Program-made: the position numbers and the translations under genes
DNA from: Cryptomeria japonica
Taxonomy: Eukaryota > Streptophyta > Pinopsida > Cupressales > Cupressaceae
Assembly (NCBI RefSeq): GCF_030272615.1
Contig: NC_081415.1
Span: 625,579,740 to 625,643,739 of the forward strand
Direction of reading: 5' to 3'
DNA length: 64,000 bases
The notes under the pieces: generated by a model
Seen by the model: the letters and a program-made list of their open reading frames with translations, nothing else
Database searches by the model: none
Told to the model about the DNA's origin: nothing
Part shown: piece by piece, positions 11,077 to 22,448 of the stretch
How the letters are laid out: each line of letters opens with the position of its first letter
How positions within the stretch are numbered: the stretch's first letter is position 1

Positions 11077-12037
11077 TAAGGAGAATATTGCACGAAACAT
11101 CAATGAACAGAGAATGAGCATTCATGAAGAAATGAGTTTGGTGAAAATAACAACAGTAGAAGAAGCATATCAATTCATGCTAAACTAGAGGAAAACATGA
11201 GGAAGAAGTTTGAGTAGAGACAAAGGTGGAAGAAGAAGATTTCAAAGATGCAGAATGCAATCCAAGGAAGGGACATCTTATACAGAGCAATAAAAGGAAG
11301 GTAAGCCCTACCACAATGAATGGAAAGATGACAATACATACCACATAGGAAGAGATGATAGATATTCCTATTGTAGTGACAAAATAAGCTATAATTCCTT
11401 TCGTAATGATGGATATCGAAGGGATGGAAGTAGATCTAAGAAGAGGCCATTCAAAGGAACCTATTTTAAGTGTGAAAGTGAAGGACACTGAGCATTTGAG
11501 TGTCATCAAGGGAGTACTAGTAAGAGAAATTAGAACAACGCAAGAGCAATATATGTGGAGGAAGAACCTATTGGATCACCTAGTTCAGTTGGAAAACTAG
11601 AGAAAAGTGAGTCACTAGTGATCAGGAGAGCTTTGTTGCAAGAAGTAATGACTAAGGAGCCACCGCAAAGGAAAAATTTGTTTAGAACAAGATGCAAATA
11701 CAAAGGAAAATGTTGCAAAGTCACTATTGATAGTGGTAGCATAGACAATTTAGTTTCAGAGAAGATGGTGACCAAGTTGAATTTAAAGAGGTTGAAACAT
11801 CCAAGACCCTGCAAGAAAGCATGGATTTAGGATGCGCATAAGATGTTGGTAAGTGAGCAATGTTTGGTGAATTTTCATATAGGATCATACCAGGATGAAT
11901 TATTGTGTCATATTATGTCGATGGATGTATGTCATATACTGTTGGGGAGACCATGGCAATATGATAGGAAGGCAAATGATGATGGAAGAAAGAATACATA
12001 CACTATGATGTCAAATTGCAAGAGACATATATACTAA
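11077..12037 (+). pseudogene. gypsy gag C-terminus and protease relic
   Basis: Resumes with IARNINEQRMSIHEEMSL, the 'VARY.NGLR..I..E' end of Gag, then a basic Arg-rich linker and a degenerate zinc knuckle (about 11466-11510, FKCESEGH...F.CH). The protease follows at 11555-12037, with the active-site motif DSGSIDNLVS at about 11730-11760 and the C-terminal signature MDVCHILLGRPWQYDR at about 11921-11970. A TAG at 11828 interrupts the protease. The aspartic protease would cleave the element's polyprotein. The frame ends soon after the protease and no polymerase follows. Confidence 0.78.
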
Positions 12038-12059
12038 TACCTTTGGATGGAGAGGACAA

Positions 12060-12368
12060 ATATGAAGTGTGCGGTAACACTAGAATTTGTTTGGTAGATA
12101 GTCAAAATTTCTTAGTGTTGAACACACCACACGACTAAGAGGGGGGAGAATCAATATTTGATTAAAACCTTAAACTTTAATAATTTCATAATTAATTATC
12201 AATTATCATTAACCAACTAAACATCAATGCAAGATGAAACAAAAAACACCAAACACATGAACACCAAAATTTTACATGGAAAGCTTAATGTAGGAAAAAC
12301 CATGGTGAGAATCACATTTGTAGACACCTAAAAATGTCTCATCACTAACACACTAATTATTGGTCTTT
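12060..12368 (-). repeat. Fragment of a copia-type LTR (minus orientation)
   Basis: The segment 'gactaagaggggggagaatcaat' near 12133, then 'acacatgaacaccaaaattttacatgg' and 'aaaaaccatggtgag', follows the order seen at the start of the minus-oriented LTRs at 39089, 41494 and 59409. It is an old, partial copy. COPIA-1 inserted at its right side and duplicated ATTAA. Confidence 0.5.
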
Positions 12369-12373
12369 ATTAA

Positions 12374-12630
12374 TGAAGAAGTTGAGAAAGTACAACTTCT
12401 GAGATCCCAAGAGCATCTGCAAGCAAAATACCTATCACAAGAGAAGATTGGAGACAAAACACAAAAAAGGCTCTGAAGAAAAAGATTATCATTCAGAGAG
12501 GGAATGAAAAAGAAAATTACAATAGAATCCTTATGATAGGAGAATATGAAACCCTAAAGATGTGCAACCCTAAAGAAACCCTAAAGGGATTAAGAGTATT
12601 TAATAATTATAATAATTATTAAATACCTAC
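12374..12630 (-). repeat. COPIA-1 3' LTR, part 1
   Basis: Starts TGAAGAAG and matches 28556-28812 base for base apart from scattered substitutions. The 257 bases end in CCTAC, which is repeated after the inserted solo LTR. Confidence 0.93.
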
Positions 12631-14085
12631 TGTAGATGTATAAAAATGACCATATTCCTAAATGAATATTTTATGTTCATTTATCTATTTAATTAAATTA
12701 AATTAAATTAAATTTCCCACATTCTTCTGTTTAAATTAAGTAAATTACTCAATTTATTTAAATTAAATTCACTTGACTTCTTTTTACCATTTAATGAATA
12801 AATCATTTTTATTCAATTAAATCCCTTCTATCCACTTTTAATCAAATTCAAATTTAATTAAATAAGTTATCCTAAATTGAATAAATTTAATTTATTTAAT
12901 TTCCCCAAATTGCAACCAAATTGAATTAAATTAACTTTATTTCAATTAAATCCTATTATCCCTCCATCCACTTGCATTTTCCTACATCTCCCACTTGCAT
13001 TCTAAAACCTATTCCTAAATTTCTTCTAGACTCTTCTAATCACTTCTAAATTAACCTAACCCATCTTCTAAACTTTGTCACATCCCTAAACAAAGGGAAG
13101 TCACTTCTCAAACCCTTAAAGTCTTTGATAACCATTAAAGGCTTCAAGTCTTCAACCACTTAATTTTCCAAAGTCTCCCAAACCATTAATGGTTAATTCA
13201 ACCCTCTTACATGGTTAGAGACTTTTATCCTAACTTAACCTTCATCCAACCTAAGGGTCTCATCAAGCCTTTAATGCTTTGACCATGATTATTTCTTAAT
13301 CATTTGCATAAGAGTTTATCCTTGGATTAACTCTTAATCCAATGGGTAAGCCTAACTTAAGCTTAACCCTTATCTCTAGATGACCATGAGGTCTTCTCAA
13401 GCATTTAATGTCTCCAACCCCTTCTCTCAACCCAACCCTATGTTGACATTTGTCATCATTTTATTGGTGCAAATTGCAAACATGGATTCCCAACTTTCAA
13501 ACTCAACCCTTGATCAACTCTTTCAATCCTGACCATCCATTGCCCTATTTTTGCTATAAATAGAGCTCTCATTCCTCCATTTTGATAATCCAAGTTTGTA
13601 GTATCATACTTATGCTCAAACACATTCAAGCTTTCATTTTATATATGCTCATCATTTAGCCTCTCTTTAAAATAGAAATTAATCTAATATGCACTTTAGA
13701 GTATTTCTATTATCATTAGCTTAAATCATTAACTAATATAGTATGCTAGGATAGTTTGTTTACTAACCTTGTCATCTTATAGTTAGTTTATTGCATTTAT
13801 AGAATCATGCATAGCTTAGGATGCATATCATATTAAATCAACAAAAAACATCCCTCGTTCTTGCATTTGCCATCCCTAAACCATTTTGCTCAGTGATCTG
13901 AGAGCAAAAACGTTGGTTTGAGGGACCGTGCAAGATAGAGAACCATGGAACCATCCTTGGGAAGCTGAGTTATGCTTTATAACTCCATAGCTTGCACCAA
14001 GAAGTCTTGTGGGTGTGTGAGCAAGGCTCCATAGAGCTCCATTTTTTACATTTTGAGTTCTATTGACCCGCTTTTCCTGCATACA
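12631..14085 (+). mobile_element. Solo LTR, gypsy-like, 1455 bp
   Basis: Begins TGTAGATG and ends TGCATACA, flanked by the exact duplication CCTAC (12626-12630 and 14086-14090). The uninterrupted COPIA-1 LTR at 28556 has a single CCTAC at the matching point, which proves the insertion. It contains no internal region, so it is a solo LTR left by recombination between two LTRs. A TATA box (13555-13562) gives plus orientation. Part of its sequence before the TATA box is shared with the repeat at 2006. Confidence 0.92.
13555..13562 (+). promoter_or_regulatory. TATA box in solo LTR
   Basis: TATAAATA in the context 'gctataaatagagctc', 924 bases from the LTR start. Confidence 0.6.
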
Positions 14086-14090
14086 CCTAC

Positions 14091-14185
14091 AATATTATTA
14101 AATACCTAAGTTTAGCTTAAGCGTAGAGTATAATAGACTAATAATTAAATAAATAATTATTAGCTAATACAAGACAACTCTAACA
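14091..14185 (-). repeat. COPIA-1 3' LTR, part 2
   Basis: Matches 28813-28907 and ends in TCTAACA. Immediately to the right the plus strand reads ccccccttaag, which is the polypurine tract of the minus-strand element (14186 on). Confidence 0.93.
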
Positions 14186-14199
14186 CCCCCCCTTAAGAT

Positions 14200-15634
14200 G
14201 AACTTAGGGAGTAGCTAAAAAACTAATTGCAGGAAAGCAAAAAGCAACTACAGGAAGAAGGCAAATTTGGGTCCTGACAACAAGACCTGATGAGGTACCC
14301 AATCACAACCAAATCTCTATGAAACGAAGAAATAGAGAAAACCACATGGGAAAAAACTCTACTCCAAAAAGAGATGGGAAAAGCATGCAAAAAAAAACAT
14401 GAAGGAAGGAAGGCCTCAATGAGACCCCCCAAGGACAACTTCCTTCACCCCAAGCATAGAGCGCAACTGAAGATAGTGCAGAGATGCAAAAGGTTTAGTG
14501 AAGATGTTAGCAACCTGCTCCTCTATAGGAATATACTCCAAGATGAGAAAGCCATCCTAAATCAACTGTTTGATGAAGTGCATGTGAAGCTCAATGTGTT
14601 TAGACCTTTGGTGCTCCATTAGGTTGCGGGAAAGGTGAATGGCACTCTGATTGTCACACCAAAGAATAGTGGGACTATCGGGAGGGACCCAAACTCAGTC
14701 ATCAACTGTTGAAGCCATAAAGCCTCCTGACTAGCTAACACCATTGCTCAGTACTCAGCCTCTGTAGATGATAATGCAATAGCAGACTGCTTCTTGCAAG
14801 ACCATGTGATAGGACCAGAACCAAGGCAAAAAACAAAGCCATAAGTAGACTTCCGATCTTGAGCATCACCAACCCAATTTGAGTCAGTGAAGCCAACAAT
14901 GTGAGGGGATCCTGAAGTATAGTGAATGCCAAACTGTGTAGTGCCCCGAATGTACCTCAAAATACATTTGGATGCTTGCCAATGGATCTCATGAGGATCA
15001 TGGGAGAACCGAGAGACAAGACCAACTGCAAAAAAAAGATTCGGGCACGTATGTGTCAAATACAACAAACTGCCAACCAACTGCCTATATAAGGTAGAAT
15101 CCACAAAAGGTGTAGAACAAGTGGTAGACAAAACAACACCTGACTAAAATGGTGTGGGTGCAGGTTTGCAAGTAAGAATGTCAAATATGTGAAGCGTATC
15201 AAGAGAATACTTCTGTGGAAGTATGGAAATCCCATTGGAAGATTGAATAACCTATAGGCCCAAAAAATAGTGCAGAAGGCCAAGATTTGTCATCTCAAAT
15301 TGCTCCATCAAGGCTTGCTAAATATCCTGAATCAAGGAGGACGAGCTATTGGTAATGTTAAGATCATCAACATAGAGAATAAGAATAACTATATCATCCC
15401 CCTGACGCTGAATGTATACTGTAGGATTGGAATGACAACGTGTAAAGAGTGTGGAGAGCAAGAAAGAGTCCATCTTCTCATACCAGGCTCGAGGAGCCTG
15501 TTTGAGACTATATAATGAACGTCAAAGTCTGAAAACCAAAGAGGAATCCTACAAAAATCCCTGAGGTTGTTCCACATAGATCTCCTCATGAAGGTATCCA
15601 TGCAAGAAAGCACTCTTCACATCCATCTGAAAAA
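14200..15634 (-). pseudogene. COPIA-1 reverse transcriptase C-terminus and RNase H
   Basis: Starts at 15634 with QMDVKSAFLHG, the conserved copia reverse-transcriptase block, directly at the edge of the chromovirus. Further in, 14748-15131 shows YRQLVGSLLYLTHT, then the RNase H blocks GFTDSNWVGDAQDRKSTYG and SSTEAEY, followed in decayed form by the C-terminal tail. RNase H removes the RNA strand during cDNA synthesis. Several stops and frame changes are present. The part upstream in the protein lies beyond the chromovirus, from 24617 on. Confidence 0.85.
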
Positions 15635-15639
15635 CTATC

Positions 15640-17790
15640 TGGTGTAGGAGCACCTAGTTGAGTAAAACTCCCATTTTTGAGTATTTAATGCTTTTATGTT
15701 TGTAAAGTCTTGTGTTAGGTTTATTATGTTGTTTTAGGTTCTTTTGTGTCATGTTTAGTGGTTTTGATCTCATTTTGAGCTCTAGAGATCAAGTTTTGCC
15801 CTTCAGGCTTTGAGTTGACAATTTTTGGCAAAAATGTGCAAAATTGCCAAAAAGGTCTTCTAATGCCTTCAAGAGCATTGAAACATGTTTTTTTAAGTGT
15901 TTTTAGGCATGTCTAAGTTGTTTAGACAAGTTGATAAGGCTATATTGTCAAAAATGCCTTTTTGAGCAAGAAAAGTTGTCATTTGGCTGGAAAAGTTGTC
16001 AAAATTGTCATTTTCTTGCAAAATGAAGTTATGGAAGCCTCATGTCTGTATTCGGCTTGATAACTACTTTGTCACACTATAAAAATACCTTCCTTTTCCT
16101 TGGACAAGGTTGGAAAATTTAATGACAAAGATTTGCTAATGAGAAAAGAACAAAAATCTGGTTTTTACCTTGTTTTTCCTTCCTTTTGAATAACAGTTCA
16201 TACTGTAGCTGTGCAAATCCATAGTGTACCTTCTTGGAAGTGGAAATTTTGATATTTTAAAGCTTCCCATGTAATTGTTTTATTGGTTTTTCATTTTCAA
16301 GGTGGTTGTGTAAAATAGTTTCCTTTTTGTGTAGTTGTTGTCCTGACAAGGATTTTGGGGTTCTAAAATGCATCAACTTGGTTGATCCAGGTCTGGGATC
16401 CCTCCAGTGGATTTTGCCAAGTTGATTTGTTTGTATATAGTGTACTTATATTTCATTTTGTGCTAGAGCATTTGAGTGGGAACTAGGCAAGTTGGAGCAA
16501 CTCGGCTAGTTCATGGTTAAAACTCAAAATTTGCACCAAAAAACAATGGGAATGAGAAAAAAGACTATGGCAGAGGTCTGGACATGTGACCAAGGTTTTT
16601 TGGCATCACCTTGAAGTGTTAGAATAAGCTTGTTCCATTTATTCATTCTCATTTTGTAAACAAAATAGTGTGTTCACTATTTTTGGAAATTATACTTGTA
16701 AATTGCTCACGGAATGCTTTAAAGGCATAATCCAAGCCTTGTATTGAAGAAGGCAATGTAATAGGGAAGTTGATTAGTTTTTTCCAGCCCTCCTTGAGGT
16801 GTAATTTCAGTTCAAACACCTTATGATGCAGGCCCAAAGATGGAGCAGTAGATATGACTGGTAAAGAGACAGTTTTGACTGTCATAGTGACTATTTGATT
16901 GAGTTTTCACTTGTTTGCTAAGTGTTTGGCAAAATTCTTGCAAGGCAGAGGCAGGGGTAACATTTTGAAGACATTTCCAAGGTCTTGTGAAGATCTAGGC
17001 ACTTGTAGAAGAGCATAAGAATGCAAACCCAGAGACTACATCTCAAAACCCTTGAAAACCCTACTTTTAAGCCCAATTTTGTGGACAGTCCTCATATCGC
17101 CATGACAAAGGCCTAAACCATGAAAATATGTTATAAAATACCTCTAAACCATTGATCAAGTCAAGTTTGTGGAAGGTTTTACCCATTGTTTAGCAGAATA
17201 AGCAAAAAAGTGCCAATTTGGCCTCTACAGGCTAGTAGCCCTTTTTGGTTGCATAACATACAAATGACAGTTTTGGTCAAAATGCTCGAACTCGATTGTA
17301 AGGAGGAGTTGGGGGCTTGTGAAACCTTAGGAGAACAATCCTAAATAGTGAGACAAATGCCAAATGGAACCTTAGACAATGTGTAGCCCCTTTGGAGGTT
17401 TTGGATCCTTGGTTGCCTAATTGAGTAAGCCAAGGCTATGGGCCTTAAACTAAACTTTGAGCATAAAAAATGGAATAAAACCTTACTTCCCTTACTTGTC
17501 CATGCAAAATATTCCTAAAGAACTTTGAAATAGAGGGTTGAATGCCAAAGATCAGAGATTGAGGGTGTGTTGATGGGTGGAGTGAGCAATTTGAGTAGAT
17601 TTGAGCATGAGAGTGAGCCTTCACCAAAAGGGGAGTGTGCTAGGAAAGTGATACATGAGATTCTTGGTACTATAACCACAAGAAGGACTTTATAAACACA
17701 TACAATAGAATCAAACAAGTATTTGGGTAAGAAATTGAACCTCTTGAGCAAATTGGCCTTTTGAACACTTTACTAGCAATCTCCCTATCA
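15640..17790 (+). repeat. Chromovirus 5' LTR
   Basis: 2151 bases, TGGTG...TATCA. Near-copy of 22449-24611; about 3-4% different over the first 200 bases, read by eye. It contains only short chance frames. Confidence 0.93.
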
Positions 17791-17793
17791 TAG

Positions 17794-17806
17794 TGGTATC
17801 CAAGCC
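17794..17806 (+). other. Chromovirus primer-binding site
   Basis: TGGTATCCAAGCC, three bases after the LTR end. It starts like the initiator-methionine tRNA complement used by many plant elements (TGGTATC) but departs from it afterwards, so the primer tRNA is uncertain. Confidence 0.6.
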
Positions 17807-17843
17807 AACAAAAGATTTAGGAGGAACGAAACATTAGGCAAAC

Positions 17844-18990
17844 ATGGTGACTAATGCAGAATTGGCCATGAAGGTTGAAGACCAAGAAGAGGAAAATAGG
17901 GCACTCAGAGAGAGATTAGATCAACTAGCAATGAAACTAGCTGAAGTAGAAGTCAAAACTGAAGAAGTCCATAATAAGGTTGGAGATCAGGGTAAAATGG
18001 TAGCCATAGAAGATGAGGTTCCAATACCTGACCCTGTTATTGAGCAAGAACCATTCTTGAAAGCCTTGAGAGCTATGAGTGGTAAAACCTTAGAAGGAGT
18101 GGCCCTTTTCAATGGGAATATGGATCCAGATGCCCTTATAGAGTGGATTGAAGGGCTAGAAAACCATTTTGAATGTGATGGAGTGACTGAAGCACAAAAG
18201 GTTAAGGTGGCAAAACCAAGGCTAAGAGGGGAAAATTTTAACTTGGTGGAAGTTCATCCAAGAGGAAAGGGTGAAAGGAGGTAAGCAACCACTAGCCACC
18301 TAGAAAGCAATGGTAGCCAAAATCAAAGAAACATACCTTCCTAAAGACTATGAAATACAACTTCACCGAAAAAGACAAAATTTGAGACAAAAAGACCTAG
18401 ATGTCAGTAGCTACACTGAAGAGTTTCAAAAACTATGCATGAGATCTAGAGTAGTGGAGGATGAGAGTATAAAAGTGGCAAGGTATTTGAATGGGTTAAG
18501 ATGGAACATCCAGGAAGAGATGAGCTTGTTATGCCCACAAACAGTACACAAGTGCTATCAATTGGCACATAAGGTGGAAGAGAAAGGTAGAAGAAAGTAA
18601 GAGCAAAACAATAGAGGAAGAGGTAGGGGAAGAGATGGTAGAGGGCATAGAGGCAGTTTTGGGGGAAGGAGCATAGATCAACAATCCCAGAGAGAGTCTA
18701 AACTTATTGAGAAAAGTGGAGATTCTCAGGGCAAACCCAACTATAGGGGTAGGGGATCAAGCAACCCAAGTAGGGGTAGATCTAATGGACTAGGGAGAGG
18801 GTCCTACTTCTCAACCATGAAGGGCTATAACTGCCAAAAGTTGGACCACCCTACCTATAGATGCCCAGAGAAGCCTAGTTCATCCTATGGAGGTGAAAAG
18901 AGGGTAAATTATGTTCAAGAAGATGGAGGTAATACCAGAACTTCAGCATTGAGCCACCTAGCTTCAAAAGATGGTGAGAGTTTGATGATC
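17844..18990 (+). pseudogene. Chromovirus gag
   Basis: The ATG at 17844 opens a 146-residue frame with an N-terminal coiled coil (about residues 8-50) and the start of the gypsy capsid (ALFNGNMDPDALIEWIEGLE...). A frameshift near 18240-18260 moves the rest into another frame, which continues from 18310 with VAKIKETYLPKDYEIQ, VARYLNGLRWNIQEEMSL and an Arg/Gly-rich region (18600-18800). A zinc knuckle follows at about 18820-18870 (YNCQKLDHPTYRCPE), in which the first residues are altered. Gag would form the capsid around the element's RNA. Confidence 0.85.
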
Positions 18991-19021
18991 AAAAGAGTGT
19001 TAATGAATAAGCCACACAGTA

Positions 19022-19441
19022 TAGAGGCCTCATAGAGAAGAGCATTATTCAAGATTAAGTGTAAAATCATGGGAAAGGTGTGTAAGGTGATCATAGATTC
19101 AGGATCCACGAATAACATCATATTAGAGGAAGCAAATTGAAACTACCTAGGAGACAACACAAGGAGCCATACAAAGTCACATGGTTGAACAAGGGACAAC
19201 ATGTGTTAGTAAATGAGAAAGCCTAGGTAGATTTCCACATAGGTGGATATATAGATAGGATCCTATGTGACATCCTTCCAATGGATGCTTGCCACCTGTT
19301 GTTGGGTAGACCATGGCAGTTTGACCGAAAAGCACAACATGGTGGGGAAAGAAACTCCTATTAATTTCAGAAAGATGGAGTAACCTATCAGATTCAATCC
19401 CTCATTGAAGAAGGAGAGAGCAGCAACAAAGACCTAACATC
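19022..19441 (+). pseudogene. Chromovirus protease
   Basis: The motif VIIDSGSTNNII (about 19090-19125) is the aspartic-protease active site. After a frame change the C-terminal signature MDACHLLLGRPWQFDRKAQHGG is read at about 19281-19346. Stops at 19033, about 19138 and later make it non-functional. It would cleave the Gag-Pol polyprotein. Confidence 0.78.
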
Positions 19442-22174
19442 TTGTTAGTGAATGGGAAAGAGTTCATAAAAACACTAGAAGAGGATGAAGGAGTGGGATT
19501 TGCACTCATACCTAAACCCAAGGAAGAAAAGGTAGAAAAGAAAGTTGAGATACCATATGAGGTGCAAAAAATCCTTGATAACTTCAAACAAATAATCAGT
19601 GACGGTACACCTGCAACCTTACCACCTCCTAGAGCCATTAGCCATCAGATTGACTTCATACCTAGAGCCTCTTTGCCCAATAAGGCAGCCTACAAAATGA
19701 CCCCTAAACAAAACAAAGAGGTAGCAAGACAAATACAAGAACTCTTAGACCAAGGTCTAATTAGGAAAAGCATTAGTCCTTGTGCAATGCCTACAATGTT
19801 GGCACCTAAGAAGGGTGGAACATGGCGGCTTTGTACAGATTCCAAAGCCATAAACAAGATCACCATCAGATACAAATTCCCCATACCAATGATAGAGGAC
19901 TTGATGGATTGTTTGGGGTGTGCACAATACTTCAGTAAGATTGACTTGAAGAGTGGTTACCATCATATAAGAATCAAAGAGGGGGATGAGTGGAAGACAA
20001 CTTTCAAAACAAATGAGGGTCTCTATGAGTGGCTTGTCATGCCTTTTGGACTCTCTAATGCTCCCAGCACATTCATGAGACTCATGAATGAAGTTTTACA
20101 TGATTTTATTGGAAAATTTGTTGTAGTGTATTTAGATGATATTCTTATTTTCAGAAAGACTAAGGAAGAGCACTTACAACATTTAGCTATTGTTTTGAGA
20201 TAGTTATCTGATGAATAGCTAACGATTAATCTTGAAAAATGTGATTTTATGAAGCAAGAATTGGTCTATCTTGGTTTTGTTGTATCAAGAGGCAATCTGA
20301 AAATGGATCAATCTAAAGTTGCAACAATAAACAGTTGGCCAACTCTTAGGACAGCCAGTGATGTCAGAAGCTTCCATGGTTTGGCACAGTTTTACAGAAA
20401 ATCCATCTGGGGATTCAGTGAGATTTGTGCTCCAATGTTAGACACCATGAAAGGGGGTGTAAAGGTAAAATTTCAGTGGACAAGTGCAACAAATAAGGGG
20501 TTTGAATTATTGAAAACTAAAGTAGCTACTCAACCAGTGCTCATTTTGCCTAGTTTTGATAAGCTTTTTACTATTGAATGTGATGCTAGTAATATTGATG
20601 TAGGAGCTGTTTTAAGTCAACAAAATAGACCAGTTGCATTCTTTAGTGAGAAGTTGAATGATGCAAATAAAAAGTAATCTTCCTATGATTTAGAACTTTA
20701 TGCATTAGTACAAGCACTTTGGAAATGGAGACACTATCTTCTTCCTAAGGAATTTGTTGTTTACACAGATAATCAAGCACTCAGTTTCTTGAACTCACAG
20801 GATAAACTAAATCATAGGCATGTTAAATGGGTAGAATACTTGCAAGCTTACACTTTTACTCTTAAGCATAAGAAGGGTCAGTTGAATAAAGTAGCAGATG
20901 CTTTGAGTAGAAGGTTGTTGACTATTCATGAGATTCAAGTTCAGAGTATTGGCATTGATAGTTTCAAAGACATGTATCCTACTGATAATGATTTTGCTGA
21001 AGCTTATAAAGTTTGTCACGATTTTGAGAATAACTTCCATGGTGCATATGTTGATTTCACTTTGCAGGATGGTTTGTTATTCAGGGGTGGACAGTTGTGT
21101 GTTCCAAACGGTTCTATGAGAGAGAACCTCATTCAAGAGAAGCACAATGGGTGCTTAAGTGGCCATTTCGGTCTCAACAAGACCTTAGAGTTGGTTCAAA
21201 GGTTCTATTATTAGCCTAAGATGCAGAGGGACATCAGGAGGTATGTTGAGCAATGCTTGGTATGTCAGAAAGCAAAAGGTAATTCCTCTAATGCTGGTTT
21301 ATATCAGCCTCTTCCCATTCCACATAGGTCTTGGGATTGCATTAGTATAGATTTTATGGTAGGATTACCTAGAACTCAAGTAGGATTTGATAGCATCTTT
21401 GTAGTAGTTGACAGATTTAGCAAAATGGCTCACTTTATTCCTTGTAAGACAACACATGATGCGAGTCATATTGCTTATTTGTTTTTCAAAGAATTTGTTA
21501 GAATTCATGTTTTGCCTGCTAGCATTGTTTCAGATAGGGATGTTAAGTTTCTCAGTCATTTTTGGAAGACATTGTGGAAGAGATTGTGTACTAATCTCTC
21601 TTTTGGTTCAGCTTATCATCCACAAACTGATGGCCAAACCAAAGTTGTGAACAGGTCTCTTGGAAACATGCTTAGGTGCTTGACAAAGGAATATGGGTAG
21701 AGTTGGGATCAACTCATTCATCAAGCGGAATATGCCTACAATGACAACGTTAACCGGTCTATAGGTAAAAGTCCATTTGAAGTTGTTTATGGTATGCATC
21801 CAAGGGGTATAATGGAGTTGAGGGATATCACTAACCTACAACATAAGAGTGGAACAACAGATGACATGACTCAGTCCATGAAGGAGGTTCATGAGCAAGT
21901 GAGACAAGCTCTCCAAGATACCTCTCAAAAAGTCAGGGCAAGAGTGGACGCTACAAAGAGAGATGTTCAGTTTTCCATAGGTGATTATTTGATGGTTCAA
22001 TTGAATAAGGCAAGGCTACAAAAGGGATTTCCAAGCAAACTTCAGATGAGGAGGATAGGCCCTTGCAAGATCTTGGCTAAGTATGGGTCTAATGCTTACA
22101 AAGTTGATTTGCCTACTAATGTTTCTTTGTCCCCCATTTTTAATGTTGTAGATCTGATTGCTTTCAAAGGGTAG
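19442..22174 (+). pseudogene. Chromovirus reverse transcriptase, RNase H and integrase
   Basis: One frame read through stops at 20201, about 20216, 20675, 21212, 21698 and 22172. The reverse transcriptase is at 19640-20200, with LMDCLGCAQYFSKIDLKSGYH and the catalytic box VVYLDDILIF at about 20125. RNase H is at about 20540-20900 (ECDASNIDVGAVLSQ, YTDNQAL). The integrase shows the zinc-binding HHCC region (HNGCLSGHFGLNKT...C..C, about 21140-21275) and the core ([29 protein letters not shown]). The residue expected to be the catalytic glutamate after DGQT is Lys (codon AAA at 21641-21643). Together these enzymes would copy the RNA and insert the cDNA. Confidence 0.9.
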
Positions 22175-22381
22175 CCACCTGAGGAGAATCAAAGAGTTTC
22201 AGATGTTTCCAAATCCCTTTATGATCTATCTCTCCCTTCTCTTTCTTTTCCCCAAGCAGAACAGGTTCGAGACTCTAGAATTCTCAAAAAGACAAGGAAT
22301 CACACCTACATGGACCATCTCATCAAATGGAAGGATCAGCCTATCTCAGAGGCCGCATGGATACCTAAAGCTGACTTTTAG
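22175..22381 (+). pseudogene. Chromodomain at the integrase C-terminus
   Basis: Same frame as pol after the TAG at 22172. RILKKTRNHTYMDHLIKWKD, then QPISEAAWIP, matches the chromovirus chromodomain pattern (hydrophobic-aromatic strand, 'KWK' core, 'A.W' strand). In chromoviruses this domain steers integration towards marked chromatin. The stop after ADF (22378-22380) ends it, and the polypurine tract lies about 60 bases further on. Confidence 0.72.
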
Positions 22382-22448
22382 AAAGTTGGCATACCTTCTT
22401 CTTTGCTGCCTCAAGGAGTCACATGACTTCTTTGTCTTTGGGGGAGTA

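Larger units (their letters stand above)
9480..12040 (+). mobile_element. Ty3/gypsy relic: gag and protease only
   Basis: Decayed gag followed by a retropepsin-type protease, all on the plus strand. No reverse transcriptase, integrase or LTR pair survives, and the element is interrupted inside gag at about 10019-11070. The protease resembles the one in the chromovirus at 15640, so both belong to the same broad gypsy group. The right side merges into another LTR relic at about 12060. Confidence 0.75.

Noticed and set aside
16649-16885. Minus-strand frame repeated at 23470-23706, as if a conserved small protein
   Set aside because: Both lie at the same place in the two chromovirus LTRs; the likeness is just LTR identity.
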